From positions 9,206,334-9,270,333 of the forward strand of contig NC_045147.1 of the NCBI RefSeq assembly GCF_008831285.2: 64,000 nucleotides of DNA, given 5' to 3'. The position numbers were made by a program, and so were the translations under genes. The notes beneath the pieces were generated by a model. It ran no database searches. It saw only the letters and a program-made list of their open reading frames with translations, and was not told the DNA's origin. Positions 52,585-64,000 of the stretch are shown here, piece after piece. Positions within the stretch are counted from its first letter, which is position 1. The number at the start of each line of letters is the position of its first letter. The stretch is from Nymphaea colorata (lineage: Eukaryota > Streptophyta > Magnoliopsida > Nymphaeales > Nymphaeaceae).

Positions 52585-55500
52585 TGTTTACTAAAAGGTG
52601 ATAAGTAGTCAGACAAAAGAGATTGTGATAACACAATAGTAAGATTTAGTTAACCGTACATTCAAATAAAGTCTTGTTTTCGAGGACATGATTAACACTC
52701 AAAAAAATTAAACACGGCAACAAGATTGAACAGACTGGTTTTATGATAAAAAGGTAAACAATCAAATAAAACAAATTATGATAATGCAATAGCGAAATTC
52801 ATTTTACAATACATCAAATAAAATTGTGTTTACAAAGATGTAATAAGCATTCAAAAAAACTAATTGCAACAATGAATTTACTAAGAGATGATAATTAGTA
52901 GTGCAATTGCATTATTCATTTTATGATACACTCAAGTAAAATTACATTTACCGGACGTGATAAGCATTCAAAAAATTGAATACAATAGTGACACTATGTG
53001 GATAGGTTTGATAATAAAAAGGCATTTTATATGAGACAATAAGCAGTCAAACAAAAATCGTGTGATAAAGCAACTAAAACATTCATTTTACGTTACACTC
53101 CAATTAAATCTTGTTGACAAAGACCAAATAAGCACAAATAGTTGTGCGTTAATGCAAATGTCGGATTTATTTTATGATACATTGAAGTAAAATCATGTTT
53201 ACAAGGACCCGATAAGCATTCAAAAAAATTAAATTCGACAATGAAACTGTGTGGACTAGTTTTATGACAAAAAGATGTTTACTTAGAAGCAATAAACAAT
53301 CAGACAAAACAAATAGTGATAACGCGCAATAAACAATCAGACAACAAATTGTGATAACGCAACTCTAGGGTTTGTTTTACGATACACTCAAATAAAATCA
53401 TTTTTTACAAGGACACGATAAGCACTTAAAAAAATTAGATGTGATAATGAGATAGTATGGATAGGTTTTACGGTAAAAATGTATCTACTAAGAGGTGATA
53501 AACAGTTGAACAAAGCAAATTATGATAATGCAACTATAGGATTTGTTTTACGATATACTAAAATAAATCATGTTTGCAAGGATGCAATATGTACTCAAAA
53601 AAATTAAGTGCGATAACGACACTGTATGGACTAGTTTTAATGTAAAAAGGCATTTACTAAGAGATGATATGCAGTTGGAAAAAAATTGTGCGATAACGCA
53701 GCTACAAGATTCATTTTAAGATACACTCAAATTAAACCATGTTTACAAGAATGCTATAAGCACAAAAAACAATGTGATAATGGAACTGCATTATTTGTTT
53801 TATGATACACTAAAGCAAAATCATGTTTACAAGGACATGATAAAAACTCAAAAATATTAAATGCGACAAGGACATTGTATGATCTGGTTATATGATAAGA
53901 AGGCAGTTACTAAGAGTCGATAATCAATTCGTTTTGGGATACACTTAAATAATATTGTGTTTACAATTTTAGAATAAATTTCAAAATTGTGCGATAACGC
54001 AACTGCAAGATTCCTTTTACTAAACATTAAAGTCAAATCATGTTTACAAGAACATGATAAGCACTCTGAGAATTGTGATGACACTATATGGATTTGTATA
54101 ATAAAAGGCATTTACTAAGAGTCGATAACCAGTCAGACAAAGGAGATTGCAATAATGCAAATATAGGATTTGTTTACTTTACACTCAAACAAAATCGTAT
54201 TCACAAGGATGTAATAAACACCAAAAATCATGCAATTACATAGTTGTAGGATTCATTGTTTAGTACACTCAAGTAAAATCATGTCTATAAGGATGCAATC
54301 ATGCTTGAAAAAATTAAATGTGACAACAATACTGTATGGACTAGTTTTACAATAAAATAGTGTTTACTAAGAGGCAAAAAGGTGTCACACATAATAGATT
54401 GTGATTACTCAACTGCAATATTCGTTTTACAATATAGACAAATAAAATTGGGCTTACAAAGAAGAGATAAGCACAAAAAATTGTACAATAATGCAACTAC
54501 GCTCAAGTAAAATTGTGTTTATAATGGCGGGATAAGCACTTACAAAAATTAAATGAGACAACTAATTGTATTTATGATAAAAAGTCCTTTACAAAGAGGC
54601 AATAAGTAGTCAGACAAAGCAGATTACGATAATGCAACTGCCAGATTTGTTCTAGGATACAAAATCTTGTTTACGAGGAAGCGATAAGCACTCAGAAAAG
54701 TTAAACGCGACAATGACTATATGAATTGCTTTTACAATAAAAAGGTGTTTAATAGGAGGTGATAAGCTGTCAGACAAAAAATCATGCGATAATGGTACTA
54801 CAGGATTCAATTTATGATACACTCAAATAAAATTGTGTTTACAAGGACACAATAAGCACAAAAAGTCATGCAATAATGCAACTACATTATTCATTTTACA
54901 AACACTCAAGTAAAATTGCATTTACAATGATGCAATAAGAACAAAAAATCATTCGATAATGCAACTATAGGATCCGCTTTACCTACACTCAAATTTAATC
55001 GTATTCACAAGGATGCAGTTTGGACTTAGGAAAATTAAATGCGGCAACGACACAACGTGGACTGGTTTTATGTTAAAAGACATTTATTAAGAGGCATCAA
55101 GCAATCAGACACAACAGATTGCAATAACAAAACTGCACGATTCATTTTATGATATACTGTAATAAAATTGTGTTCAAAAGGACACGATAAGTACTCAAAA
55201 AAATTAAATGTGACAATGACAATATTGGAACTAGTTTTATGATAAATGTCATTTATTTAGATGTGATAAGCAGACAGACAAAAAATCACGTGATTACATG
55301 CATCAACTATAGGATTCATTTTATGATATTTTCAATATGATATTGTTTGCAAGGATATGATAAGCACAAAAAATCGTGCGATAATACAACGGCATTATTC
55401 ATTTTACAATACGCCCAAGAAAAATCATGTTTCAAGGACGTGATAAGCACTCGAAAAAATTATATGTGAGAATGGTACTATATAATCATGTATCATGATA

Positions 55501-57703
55501 AAAAGGTGTTTACTAAGAGGCAATAAGCAGTCAGATACAATAAATTGCAATAATCCAAATGTAAGATTCATTTTATGAGATACTCTAACAAAATCATGTT
55601 TATGAGGATGTGATAAGCACTCGAAAAAATTAAATGCGACAACAAGACTATATGGAGAGGCTTGACAATAAAAACACATTTACTAAGCGGCGTTAAGCAG
55701 TTGGACAAAAGAGATTGGGATAACACAATTGTAGGATTTGTTTTATGATATCGTGAAATAAAATCATGTTTAAATGGATGGGATAAGTACTCAAAAAAAT
55801 TAGTTAAGACAACGACAACGTGGGGACTGGTCTTACAATAAAAAGGCATTTACTAAGATGTGACAAGTAGTTGGACATAACAAGTTGTGATAATGCAACT
55901 GCAACATTGTTTTTACGATTCACTCAAATAAATTTGTCTTTACAAGGACATGTAAATAACAAAAAATCATATGATAAGCAACTGCAGGACTTGTTTTACG
56001 ATATGCTCAAATAAAATCATGTTTACAAGGATATCATAAGCGCTTGAAAAATTTAAATGTGAAACAACACTGTATGGACTAGTTTTTTTGATAAAAATGC
56101 ATTAACATAAATGTGATAAGTAGTCAGAGAAAACATATTGCAATAACACAACTATTGGATTGAGTTTATGATACACTCAAATAAGATTGTGTTTTCAAGG
56201 ACATGATAAGTGCTCGAAAAAAATCAAAAGTGAGAACAATACTATATGGATTGGTTTTACAATAGAAAAGAGTTTACTAAGTGGCAATAAGCAGACAAAA
56301 AAAAAAAAGATTGCAATAACGCAACTTCAGGATTAACTTTCCAAAACACACAAACAAAATCATGTTTACAATGGCACGATATGCACTAATAAAAAATAGA
56401 TGTGACAATGAGATTGTATGGACATGTTTGATGATAAAAATGTGTTTACTAAGATGCATAGGCAGTTAGATAAAATAGATTGTGATAACGCAATTATAGA
56501 ATTCATTTTATGATATACTGAATAAAATTGAGTTTACATGGATGCAATAAGTACTCAAAAAAATTAAATGCGACAATGACATTATACGTACTGATTTGAA
56601 GAAAAAGAGACGTTTACTAAGAGGCGATAAGCAGTCAGACAAAAAATCTTGTGATAACCCAACTACAAGATTCATTTTACGATGCATGCAAATAAAATAG
56701 TGTTTACAAGGACGCAATAAGGACAAACAATTGTGTGATAAGGCAACTATATTATTTGTTTCATGATACACTCAAGCAAAATTCTGTTTACAAGGACACG
56801 ATAAGCAGTCGAAAAAAATTAAATGTTACAATGACAAAACGTATTGTAATTATGCTACTATAGGATTCGTTTTATGATACACTCAAATAATATCATGTTT
56901 ACAAGAATACAATAAACACAGGAAAAAAATAAAAGTGATAGCAACACTCTTTTGACTAGTTTTATGATTAAGAGCATGTAGTAAGAGGTAATAAGCTGTC
57001 GAAAAATATAGATTGTGATAATGCAACTACAGGCAAGGATGTGATAAACACTTGAAAAAAAATAAATGCGACAAAGACATTGTTAAAAATGCATTCACTA
57101 AAAGTTGATAAGTTGTCAGACAAAACAGACTGCAATAACGTAACTGCAAGACTCATTTTATGATACACTCTAATAAAACCATGTTTACAAGGACAATGTA
57201 TGGACTAGTTTTACAATAAAAAGGCATTTACTAAGAAGCGATAAGTACAGACAAAACAGATTGTGATAACACAACTACTGGATTCATGTTACGGAACATT
57301 CAAGTAAATTCCTATTTACAAGTATGAGATCAACATAAAAAAATTGTGCAATAATGTAGCTGTAGGATTTATTTTACAATACATTCAAGTAAAACCGTAT
57401 TTAAAAGGATGCAATGGCATTCAAAAAAAATTAAATGTGACAATGGCACTATATGTACTAGTTTTATGATAAAAAGGCATTTACATAGAGGCATAAAGTA
57501 GCCAGACAAAATAGATTGCAACAACATAACTACAAGATTCATTTTACGATACACTAAAATAAAACCGTGTTTGCATAGATGCGATAAGTACAAAATGCCG
57601 TATGATAGCACAACAGCAAGATTCAATTTGCGATTAACTCATGCAAACTCGGGTTCAAAAGGCCATGATTTTCACTTAGAAAAATTAAATGCAACAACGA
57701 CAC
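52585..57703 (+). repeat. Satellite array, forward block
   Basis: A diverged tandem array. The unit alternates an A half (GATAAGCACTCAAAAAAATT, ATGCGACAATGACAC, GGTTTTATGATAAAAAGGC, GTTTACTAAGAGGC; about 80 bp) and a B half (GATAAGCAGTCAGACAAAAC, TGTGATAACGCAACTACAGG, TTTTACGATACACTCAAAT, GTTTACAAGGACGC; about 90 bp), giving about 170 bp. Many units add a C half (GATAAGCACAAAAAATC, GCGATAACGCAACTAC), giving about 250 bp. A, B and C share the GATAAGCA start, a TTTTA-GATA middle and a GTTTAC-AAG end, so all derive from one ~85-bp protomer. Open frames within it are by-products of the repeat. Confidence 0.95.
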
Positions 57704-57745
57704 GGTACTACAACACATACAGTGTCATTGTTGCATTTAGTTTTT
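57680..57745. repeat. Hairpin at the orientation switch
   Basis: The left arm ends AAATGCAACAACGACAC (to 57703) and the right arm begins GTGTCATTGTTGCATTT (from 57722), separated by 18 bases. The arms extend into AAAAATT / AGTTTTT. Forward units lie to the left and reverse units to the right. Confidence 0.9.
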
Positions 57746-58082
57746 TTTAGTGCATATCGCATCCTTGTAAACACGATTTTATTAGAGTGTATTGTAAATC
57801 AAATCCGACATTTGTGTTATTGCAATATATTTTGTCTAACTTCCTATTACCTCTTAGTTATGGCCTTATTATTGTAAAACCAATCAATACAGTGTCGTTG
57901 TCATATTTAATTTTTTATAGTGCTTATTATGTCTTTGTAAGCATGATTTTAGTTGAATGTATCGTAAAACAAATCATGAAGTTTTATTATCGCATGATTT
58001 TTAATACTTATCGCATCCTTGTAAAAATAATTTCGTTTGATTGTATCGTAAAACGAATCCCGTAGTTGCATTCTCACATGCT
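57722..58082 (-). repeat. Satellite array, first reverse block
   Basis: The same satellite appears in reverse complement (TGCATATCGCATCCTTGTAAA, ATTTTGTCTAACTTCC, TTTGTAAGCATGATTTTA). It covers about 360 bases, roughly two ~170-bp units. Confidence 0.9.
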
Positions 58083-58084
58083 TT

Positions 58085-58224
58085 TTTGTTTGAGAAACAT
58101 GATAAGCACCAAAAATTGTACAATAACACAACTACAAGATTCGTTTTACGATACACTCAACTAAACTCATATTTACAATAACACGATAAGCATTTCAAAA
58201 AATTAAATGTGACAACACCATGGT
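58085..58224 (+). repeat. Satellite array, short forward block
   Basis: About 140 bases return to forward orientation (ACATGATAAGCACC, ACAACTACAAGATTCG, TTTTACGATACACTCAACT, ACACGATAAGCAT) before the array flips again. Confidence 0.9.
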
Positions 58225-58225
58225 A

Positions 58226-61200
58226 TTGCTTATCACCTATTAGTAAATGCTATTTATCATAAAACCAATCCATATATTGTCATTGTGGCATTTAGTTTTT
58301 TTCTGAGTGCTTATCATGTCCTCATAAACATTATTTGCTTGGTGTATATCATAAAATGAATCCTATTGTTGCAGTATCGCAATTATTTTGTCTGACTGCT
58401 TATTGGCTCTTAGTTAAGGCCTTTTCTTCCATAAAACTAAACAACACAGTGTCATTGTTGCATTTAAATTTTCACAACATTTATTGCATCCTTGTACACA
58501 TGATGTTACTTGTGTGCATCGTAAAACGAATCGTGAAGTTGTGTTATTACACGATTTGTAGTCTTTATCGCATCCTTGTGAACATGATTTCATTTGAGTG
58601 TATCGTAAAATGAATCTTGAAATTGAATTATCATATGATTCTTTACCCGACTACTTATCGTCCCTTGGTAAATGCATTTTTTATCGTAAAACCAGTCGAT
58701 ACAGTGTCATTGTTGCATTTAAATTTTTTTAGTACTTATCAGATCCTTGTAAACAAGATTTTATTTGAGTGTATTATAAAATGAATCTTGTAGTTGCGTT
58801 ATCGCATGATTTTTTTTGTCTGATTGCTTATTGCATCTTAGCTAATGCCTTTCTATCATAAAACCAGACCATACATTGTCATCGCATTTAGTTTTTCCAA
58901 GTGCTTATCGCATCCTTTTAAACATGGTTTTATTTGACTGTATTGTAAAACGGTTCCTACATTTGCGTTATCGAAATGTACTTAGTTCAACTGCTTATCA
59001 CCTTTTAGTTGAGCTCTTTTTATCGTAAAGCCAATGAATATAGTGTCATTATCGCATTTAATTTTTTCAAGTTTTCATTGCATCCTTGTAAACATGATTT
59101 TGCTGAGTGTATCATAAAATAAATCATGAAGTTGTGTTGTCACACAATTTTTTATTGAGTGTATCCTAAAATGAAACTTGCAGTAGTGTTATCACCTAAT
59201 TTTTTGTCTGACTGCTTATTACCCTTTATTAAACACCTTTTTATCTTAAAATTAATCAATACAGTGTCGCAGCCACATTTAATTTTTTTGAGTGCTTATT
59301 GCATCCTTGTAAACATGACTTTGCTTGAGTGTATTGCAAATTGAATTTACAATTTCATTAACGTATGAATTTTTGTGCTTATCGCGTCTTTGTAAACGTG
59401 ATTTTTTTTAGTATTGTAAAATGAATCCTATAGTTTTCTCTGACTGCTCATCGTTGTTGTGCAAATGTTTTTTTATCACAAAACCAGTCCATAGAGTGTC
59501 CTTGTTGCATTTAATTTTTCCAAGTGCTCATCGTGTTCTTGTAAACATGATTTTACAAGAGTGTGTCATGAAACAAATCCTACAGCAGCATTAGTGCACG
59601 ATTTTTTGTGTTTAACACGTCCTAGTAAACACAATTTTATTTGAGTGTATCCTAAAATGAATCCTACATTTGCTTTATCACAATCTCTTTTGTCTAACTA
59701 CTTATCGGCTCTTAGTAAAGGCCTTTTTATTATAAAACTAGTCAATATAGTGTTATTGTCCCATTTAATTCTTTTGAGTGCTTATCACGTCCTCGTAAAA
59801 ATGATTTTACTTGACTATATAGTAAAATGAATCATGAAGTTAAGTTATCACAAAATTTATAGTGCTTATCGCATCCTTGAAAACACAATTTCATTAGAGC
59901 GTTTCGTAAAACAAATCATACAGTTGTGTTATCGCAATATGTTTTATCTGACTGTTTATCGTGTCTTAGTAAATGACCTTTCATCGTAAAAGTTAGTGTA
60001 TACAGTATCATTGTGCCATTTAGGTTTTGTCAGAGTGCTCAATGTATTCTTGTAAACACGATTTAACTCGAGTGTATCATGAAACAAATCATGTAGTTGT
60101 GTTATTAGAATCTATTTTGTTCGACTGCTAATCACCTCTTAATAAAAAACATTTTATCGTAAAACCAATCCATAAAGTATCATTTTTTCCTTTAATTTTT
60201 TTGAGTGATTATCATGTTATTGTAAACACAGTTTTATTTGAGTATATCGTAAATCAAACCTTACAATTGTATTATCACAATCTATTTTGTCTAACTGCTT
60301 ATTGCATCTTACTAAACACCTTTTCATTGTAAAGCCAGTCCATATAGTGTCGCTGTCACATTTAATTTTTTGAGTGCTTATCGAATCCTTGGAATCATGA
60401 TTTTGCTTGAGTGTATCATAAAACGAATCACGTAGTTGCGTTATCACATGATTTTTTGTGTTTTATTTGAGTTTATCATAAAATGAATCATGTAGTTGCA
60501 TTATCGCGTGATTTTTTGTTTGACTGCTCATCACCTCTTAGTACATGCCTTTTTATCATAAAACCAGTCCATACAATGTTGTTGCATTTAATTTTTTTCA
60601 AGTGCTTATCGCATCCATAGAAACACGATTTTATTTGAGTGTATCCTACAACGAATCATGTAGTTGCATTATAGCAATTTGGTTTGTCAGACAACTTAAT
60701 GCCTCTTAGTAAACATATTTTTTTTACCAACCAGTATATACAATGTCATTGTCACATTTACTTTTTTCTAAGGAATTATCGCACCCTTGTAAAAATGATT
60801 TTATTTGAGTGTTTCATAAAATGAATCCTATAGTTGTGTTTCCATAACCTATTTTGTCCAATTCCTTATCACATTTAATAAACAAATTTTTATCGTAAAA
60901 CCAATCCATCTAGTTTCATTGTCGCATTTAATTTTTTCGATTGCTTATCGCGTTTTTGTAGACGCGATTTTGTTTGAGTGTGTTATAACAATTTGTTTTG
61001 TCCGACTGTCATTATCGCATTTAATTTTTTTGAGTGCCTATCACGTTGTAATAGACATGATTTCTTTTATGTATCTTAAAACGAATCCTCCATTTGCGGT
61101 ATCACTCAATTTTTTGTCTTGTTGTTTATCACCTCTTAGTAAATGATTTTTTTATTTCATACTAGTCCATATAATGTCCTTGTCACATTTAATTTACCTA

Positions 61201-64000
61201 AGAGCCATTATGTCCTTGTGAACATAATTTTTATGTCATACTTGATTTTTTGTTTTATTTCATCCTTAGAAACATGGTTTTGTTTAAATGTGTTGTAAAA
61301 CGAATCTTGTTGTTGCGTTATCATAATCTGCTTTATATGACTTTTTATCGCCTCTTAGTAAACGCCTTTTTATCATAATATGAATCCATACATGGTCATT
61401 GCATTATGGCTATCTATTTTGCAGGACTGCTAATCACCTCTTGATAATTGCCATTTTATTGTCAAACCAGTTGAAACAGTGTCATCGTCGCATTTAATTT
61501 CTTGGAGTGCTTATTGCGTATTTATAAACACGATTTTGCTAGAGTGTACCGTAAAATGAATCGTGAAGTTGCATTAACAAATCACTTTTTGCACTTGTCG
61601 TGTATGTGTGGATGTGATTTTATTTGAGCATATTGTAAAATGAATGGTATAGTTGGATTATCGCATGATTTTTTGACTGACTACTTATCTCCTCTTAGTA
61701 GACACCCATTGAAAGTAAAACCAGTTCATATAGTGTTGTCGCATTTAATTTTTTGAGTTTATTGTAGAATAAATCTTACAGTTGCATTACCACAATTTGT
61801 TCTGTCTGACTGCTTGTCGCCACTTAGTAAACACCTTTTTTTTGTCAAACCAATTCATACAGTGTTGTTGTCAAACCAGTCATTGTAAACAGGATTTTGC
61901 TTAAGTGTATCGTAAAATGAATCATGAAGTTGCGTTATCGAATGATTTTTTGCACTTATCATGTACTTATAAACACGATTTTATTTGAGTGTATCATAAA
62001 ACAAATCCCACAATTGTGTTATCTTATGATGTTTGTCTGCTACATATCACCTCTTACTAAATGCCTTTTTATTGTACAACTAGTTCATATAGTGCATGTC
62101 ACATTTAATTTTTCTAAGTGCTTATTGCATCTTAATAAACACGATTTTATTTGAGTGTGTCATAAAGTGAATTATATAGTTGCGTTATCACAATCTATTT
62201 TGTCTAACTACTTGTCACTTCATATAAACACCTTTCGGCAAACCAGTTCATATAGCAACGTTGTCTCATTTAATTTTTCAAGTACTTATCGTGTCCTTGT
62301 AATCATGATTTTACTTTAGTGTATTGTAAAATGAATCTTGTAGTTGCGTTATCGCATGATTTTTCATTCTTATCACATCCTTGTAAATATTTTTTTATGT
62401 GAATATACGTAAAATAAATCCTACAGTTGTATTGTAGCACAATTTTTTGTTTCACTGCTTATCACCACTTAGTAAACGCCTTTTTATCATAAAACCAATT
62501 CATACAGTGTCGTTGTCACATTTAATTTTCTAAGTGCATATTGTGCCTTTGTAATCACGATTTAGCTTGATTTTATTGTAAAATGAATCATGCAGTTGTG
62601 TTATTGCATTATATTTTGTGCTCATTGCATCTATGTAAACACGATTTTACTTGAGTGGATCGTAGAAGGAATCCTGCAGTTGCATTATTGCAATTTGTTT
62701 AGTCTGACTGCTTACCGGCCTTAATAAACAACATTTCAATGTAAAACCAGTCCATATAGTGTCGTTGTTGTATTTAACTTTTTTGAGTGTTTATCACGTC
62801 CTTATAAACACAACTTTATTTGAGTCAACGTAAAATGAATCCAGCAGTTGCATTATCTCATGACGTTTTATGCTTATCACGTCCTTGTAAACATGATTTT
62901 ATTTGATTGTATCATAAAATAAATCATGTAGATGCATTATCACACAATTGTTTATTCGACTACTTATCATCTCTTAGTAAATGCCCATCAAAAAATCAGT
63001 CCATATAGTGTAATTGCATTTAATTTTTCAATGCTTATCGCATCCTTGTAATCAAGTTTTTACTTGAGTGTAATGTAAACGAATCATGCAGTTGTGGTAT
63101 TGCATTATTTTTTGTCTTTATCACGTTCTTGTCAATATGATTTTTTTTAGTGTATCATAAAACAAGTCCTACAGTTGCTTTATCACATGATTTTTTGTTT
63201 GACTGCTTATCGCATCTTAGTAAATGCCATATTATCATAAAACCAGTCCATACATTGTTGTTGTCACATTTAATTTTCTGAGTGCATATAATGTCCTCAT
63301 AATCACGATTTTACTAAAGTGTATCGTAAAACGAATCATGCAGTTGCATTATCGCATGTTTTTTTTTGTGCTCATCACATCTTTGTAAACATGATTTTAC
63401 TTTAGTGGATCATAGAATGAATCTTGTAGTTCTATTATCGCAATCTGTTTTGCCTGATTGCTTATTGCCCTTAATAAACGCCATTTTAACGTAAGACTAC
63501 TCCATGTAGTGTTTTTGTTGCATTTAAATTTTTTGAGTGCTCATCGCATCCCTTTAAAAATTGTTTTATTTGAGTGCAACGTAAAACGAATCCGGCAGTT
63601 GCATTGTCACATGATTTTTTGTGCTTATCATGTCCTTGTAAACAATATTTTGTTTGAGTGTATTGTAAAATGAATCAAGCAGTTGCATTATCACACTATT
63701 TTTTGTTCGACTATTTATCATCTCTTATTAAATAACTTTTGTCGAATAACCATTTTTATACAGTGTCATCGCATTTAATTTTTCAATGCTTATGACGTCC
63801 TTGTAATCATGATTTTACTTCAGTGCAATGTAAAATGAATAATGCAGTTGCGTTATTGCATTATTTTTTGTGTTTATTGTGTTCTTGTAAACAACGTTTC
63901 ATTTGAGTGTATCATAAAACCTACAGTTGTCTTATTGCACGTTTTTTTGTTCGACTGCTTATTGTCTCTTAGTAAATGTCTTTTTATCGTTAAACTAGCC
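58226..64000 (-). repeat. Satellite array, main reverse block, runs off the window
   Basis: All units are in reverse orientation (GACTGCTTATC, TCTTAGTAAATGCC, TTTTATCATAAAACCAGTCC, TGTCATTGTTGCATTTAA, GAGTGCTTATCGCATCC, TTGTAAACATGATTTTA). From about 62.2 kb the GACTGCTTATC-type boxes are spaced nearly evenly at 247-256 bases (62203, 62450, 62703, 62950, 63199, 63455, 63705, 63952), and diagnostic variants recur every 748-755 bases, a three-unit higher-order repeat. The array continues past the window end. Confidence 0.95.

Noticed and set aside
55425-63673. Numerous 60-95-codon frames with similar residues
   Set aside because: They recur once per satellite unit and are a by-product of the repeat, with no start context or family match.

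Overview
The window is nuclear DNA from a flowering plant. Intron-containing genes use GT-AG junctions, intergenic DNA is AT-rich, miniature inverted-repeat elements (MITEs) and a decayed Ty3/gypsy retroelement are present, and a long satellite array fills one end. The gene families are found throughout flowering plants, so I cannot name the species. Coding GC content is moderate, which argues weakly against a grass.

Four genes are well supported. (1) 833-4764 (+): HCC2, a plant SCO1-like mitochondrial protein, 6 exons, 261 aa. (2) 18627-19628 (+): a single-exon protein of the syringolide-induced protein 14-1-1 family, 333 aa. (3) 26041-21457 (-): a membrane-anchored START-domain lipid-binding protein, 6 exons, 421 aa. 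(4) 51538-48112 (-): a TRM9-type tRNA wobble-uridine methyltransferase, 2 exons, 410 aa. Every exon chain keeps the reading frame across all splice junctions. The four genes are separate transcription units and share no pathway.

The DNA between them is mostly repeat debris. 4.8-18.5 kb holds MITEs, a possible orphan first exon (10611), a broken PRP8 fragment (14869-15120) and a degenerate minisatellite (15.93-16.34 kb). 17.2-17.8 and 26.8-27.1 kb hold three copies of one Tourist-like MITE family, two of them with clear TTA target duplications. An intact 400-bp hAT-like MITE with an 8-bp target duplication sits in an intron of the START gene. 31-36 kb contains a hidden ~170-bp tandem repeat and a dead gypsy reverse transcriptase. 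36.0-47.55 kb is bounded by matching inverted ends and may be one large, invaded DNA transposon.

From 52.585 kb to the window end at 64 kb there is a diverged satellite array. It is built from a ~85-bp protomer in ~170- and ~250-bp units and, at its far end, a ~750-bp higher-order repeat. The array changes strand at ~57.7 kb and again twice near 58.1-58.2 kb. This is the most unusual structure in the window and could mark a pericentromeric edge or another heterochromatic block directly beside a gene.
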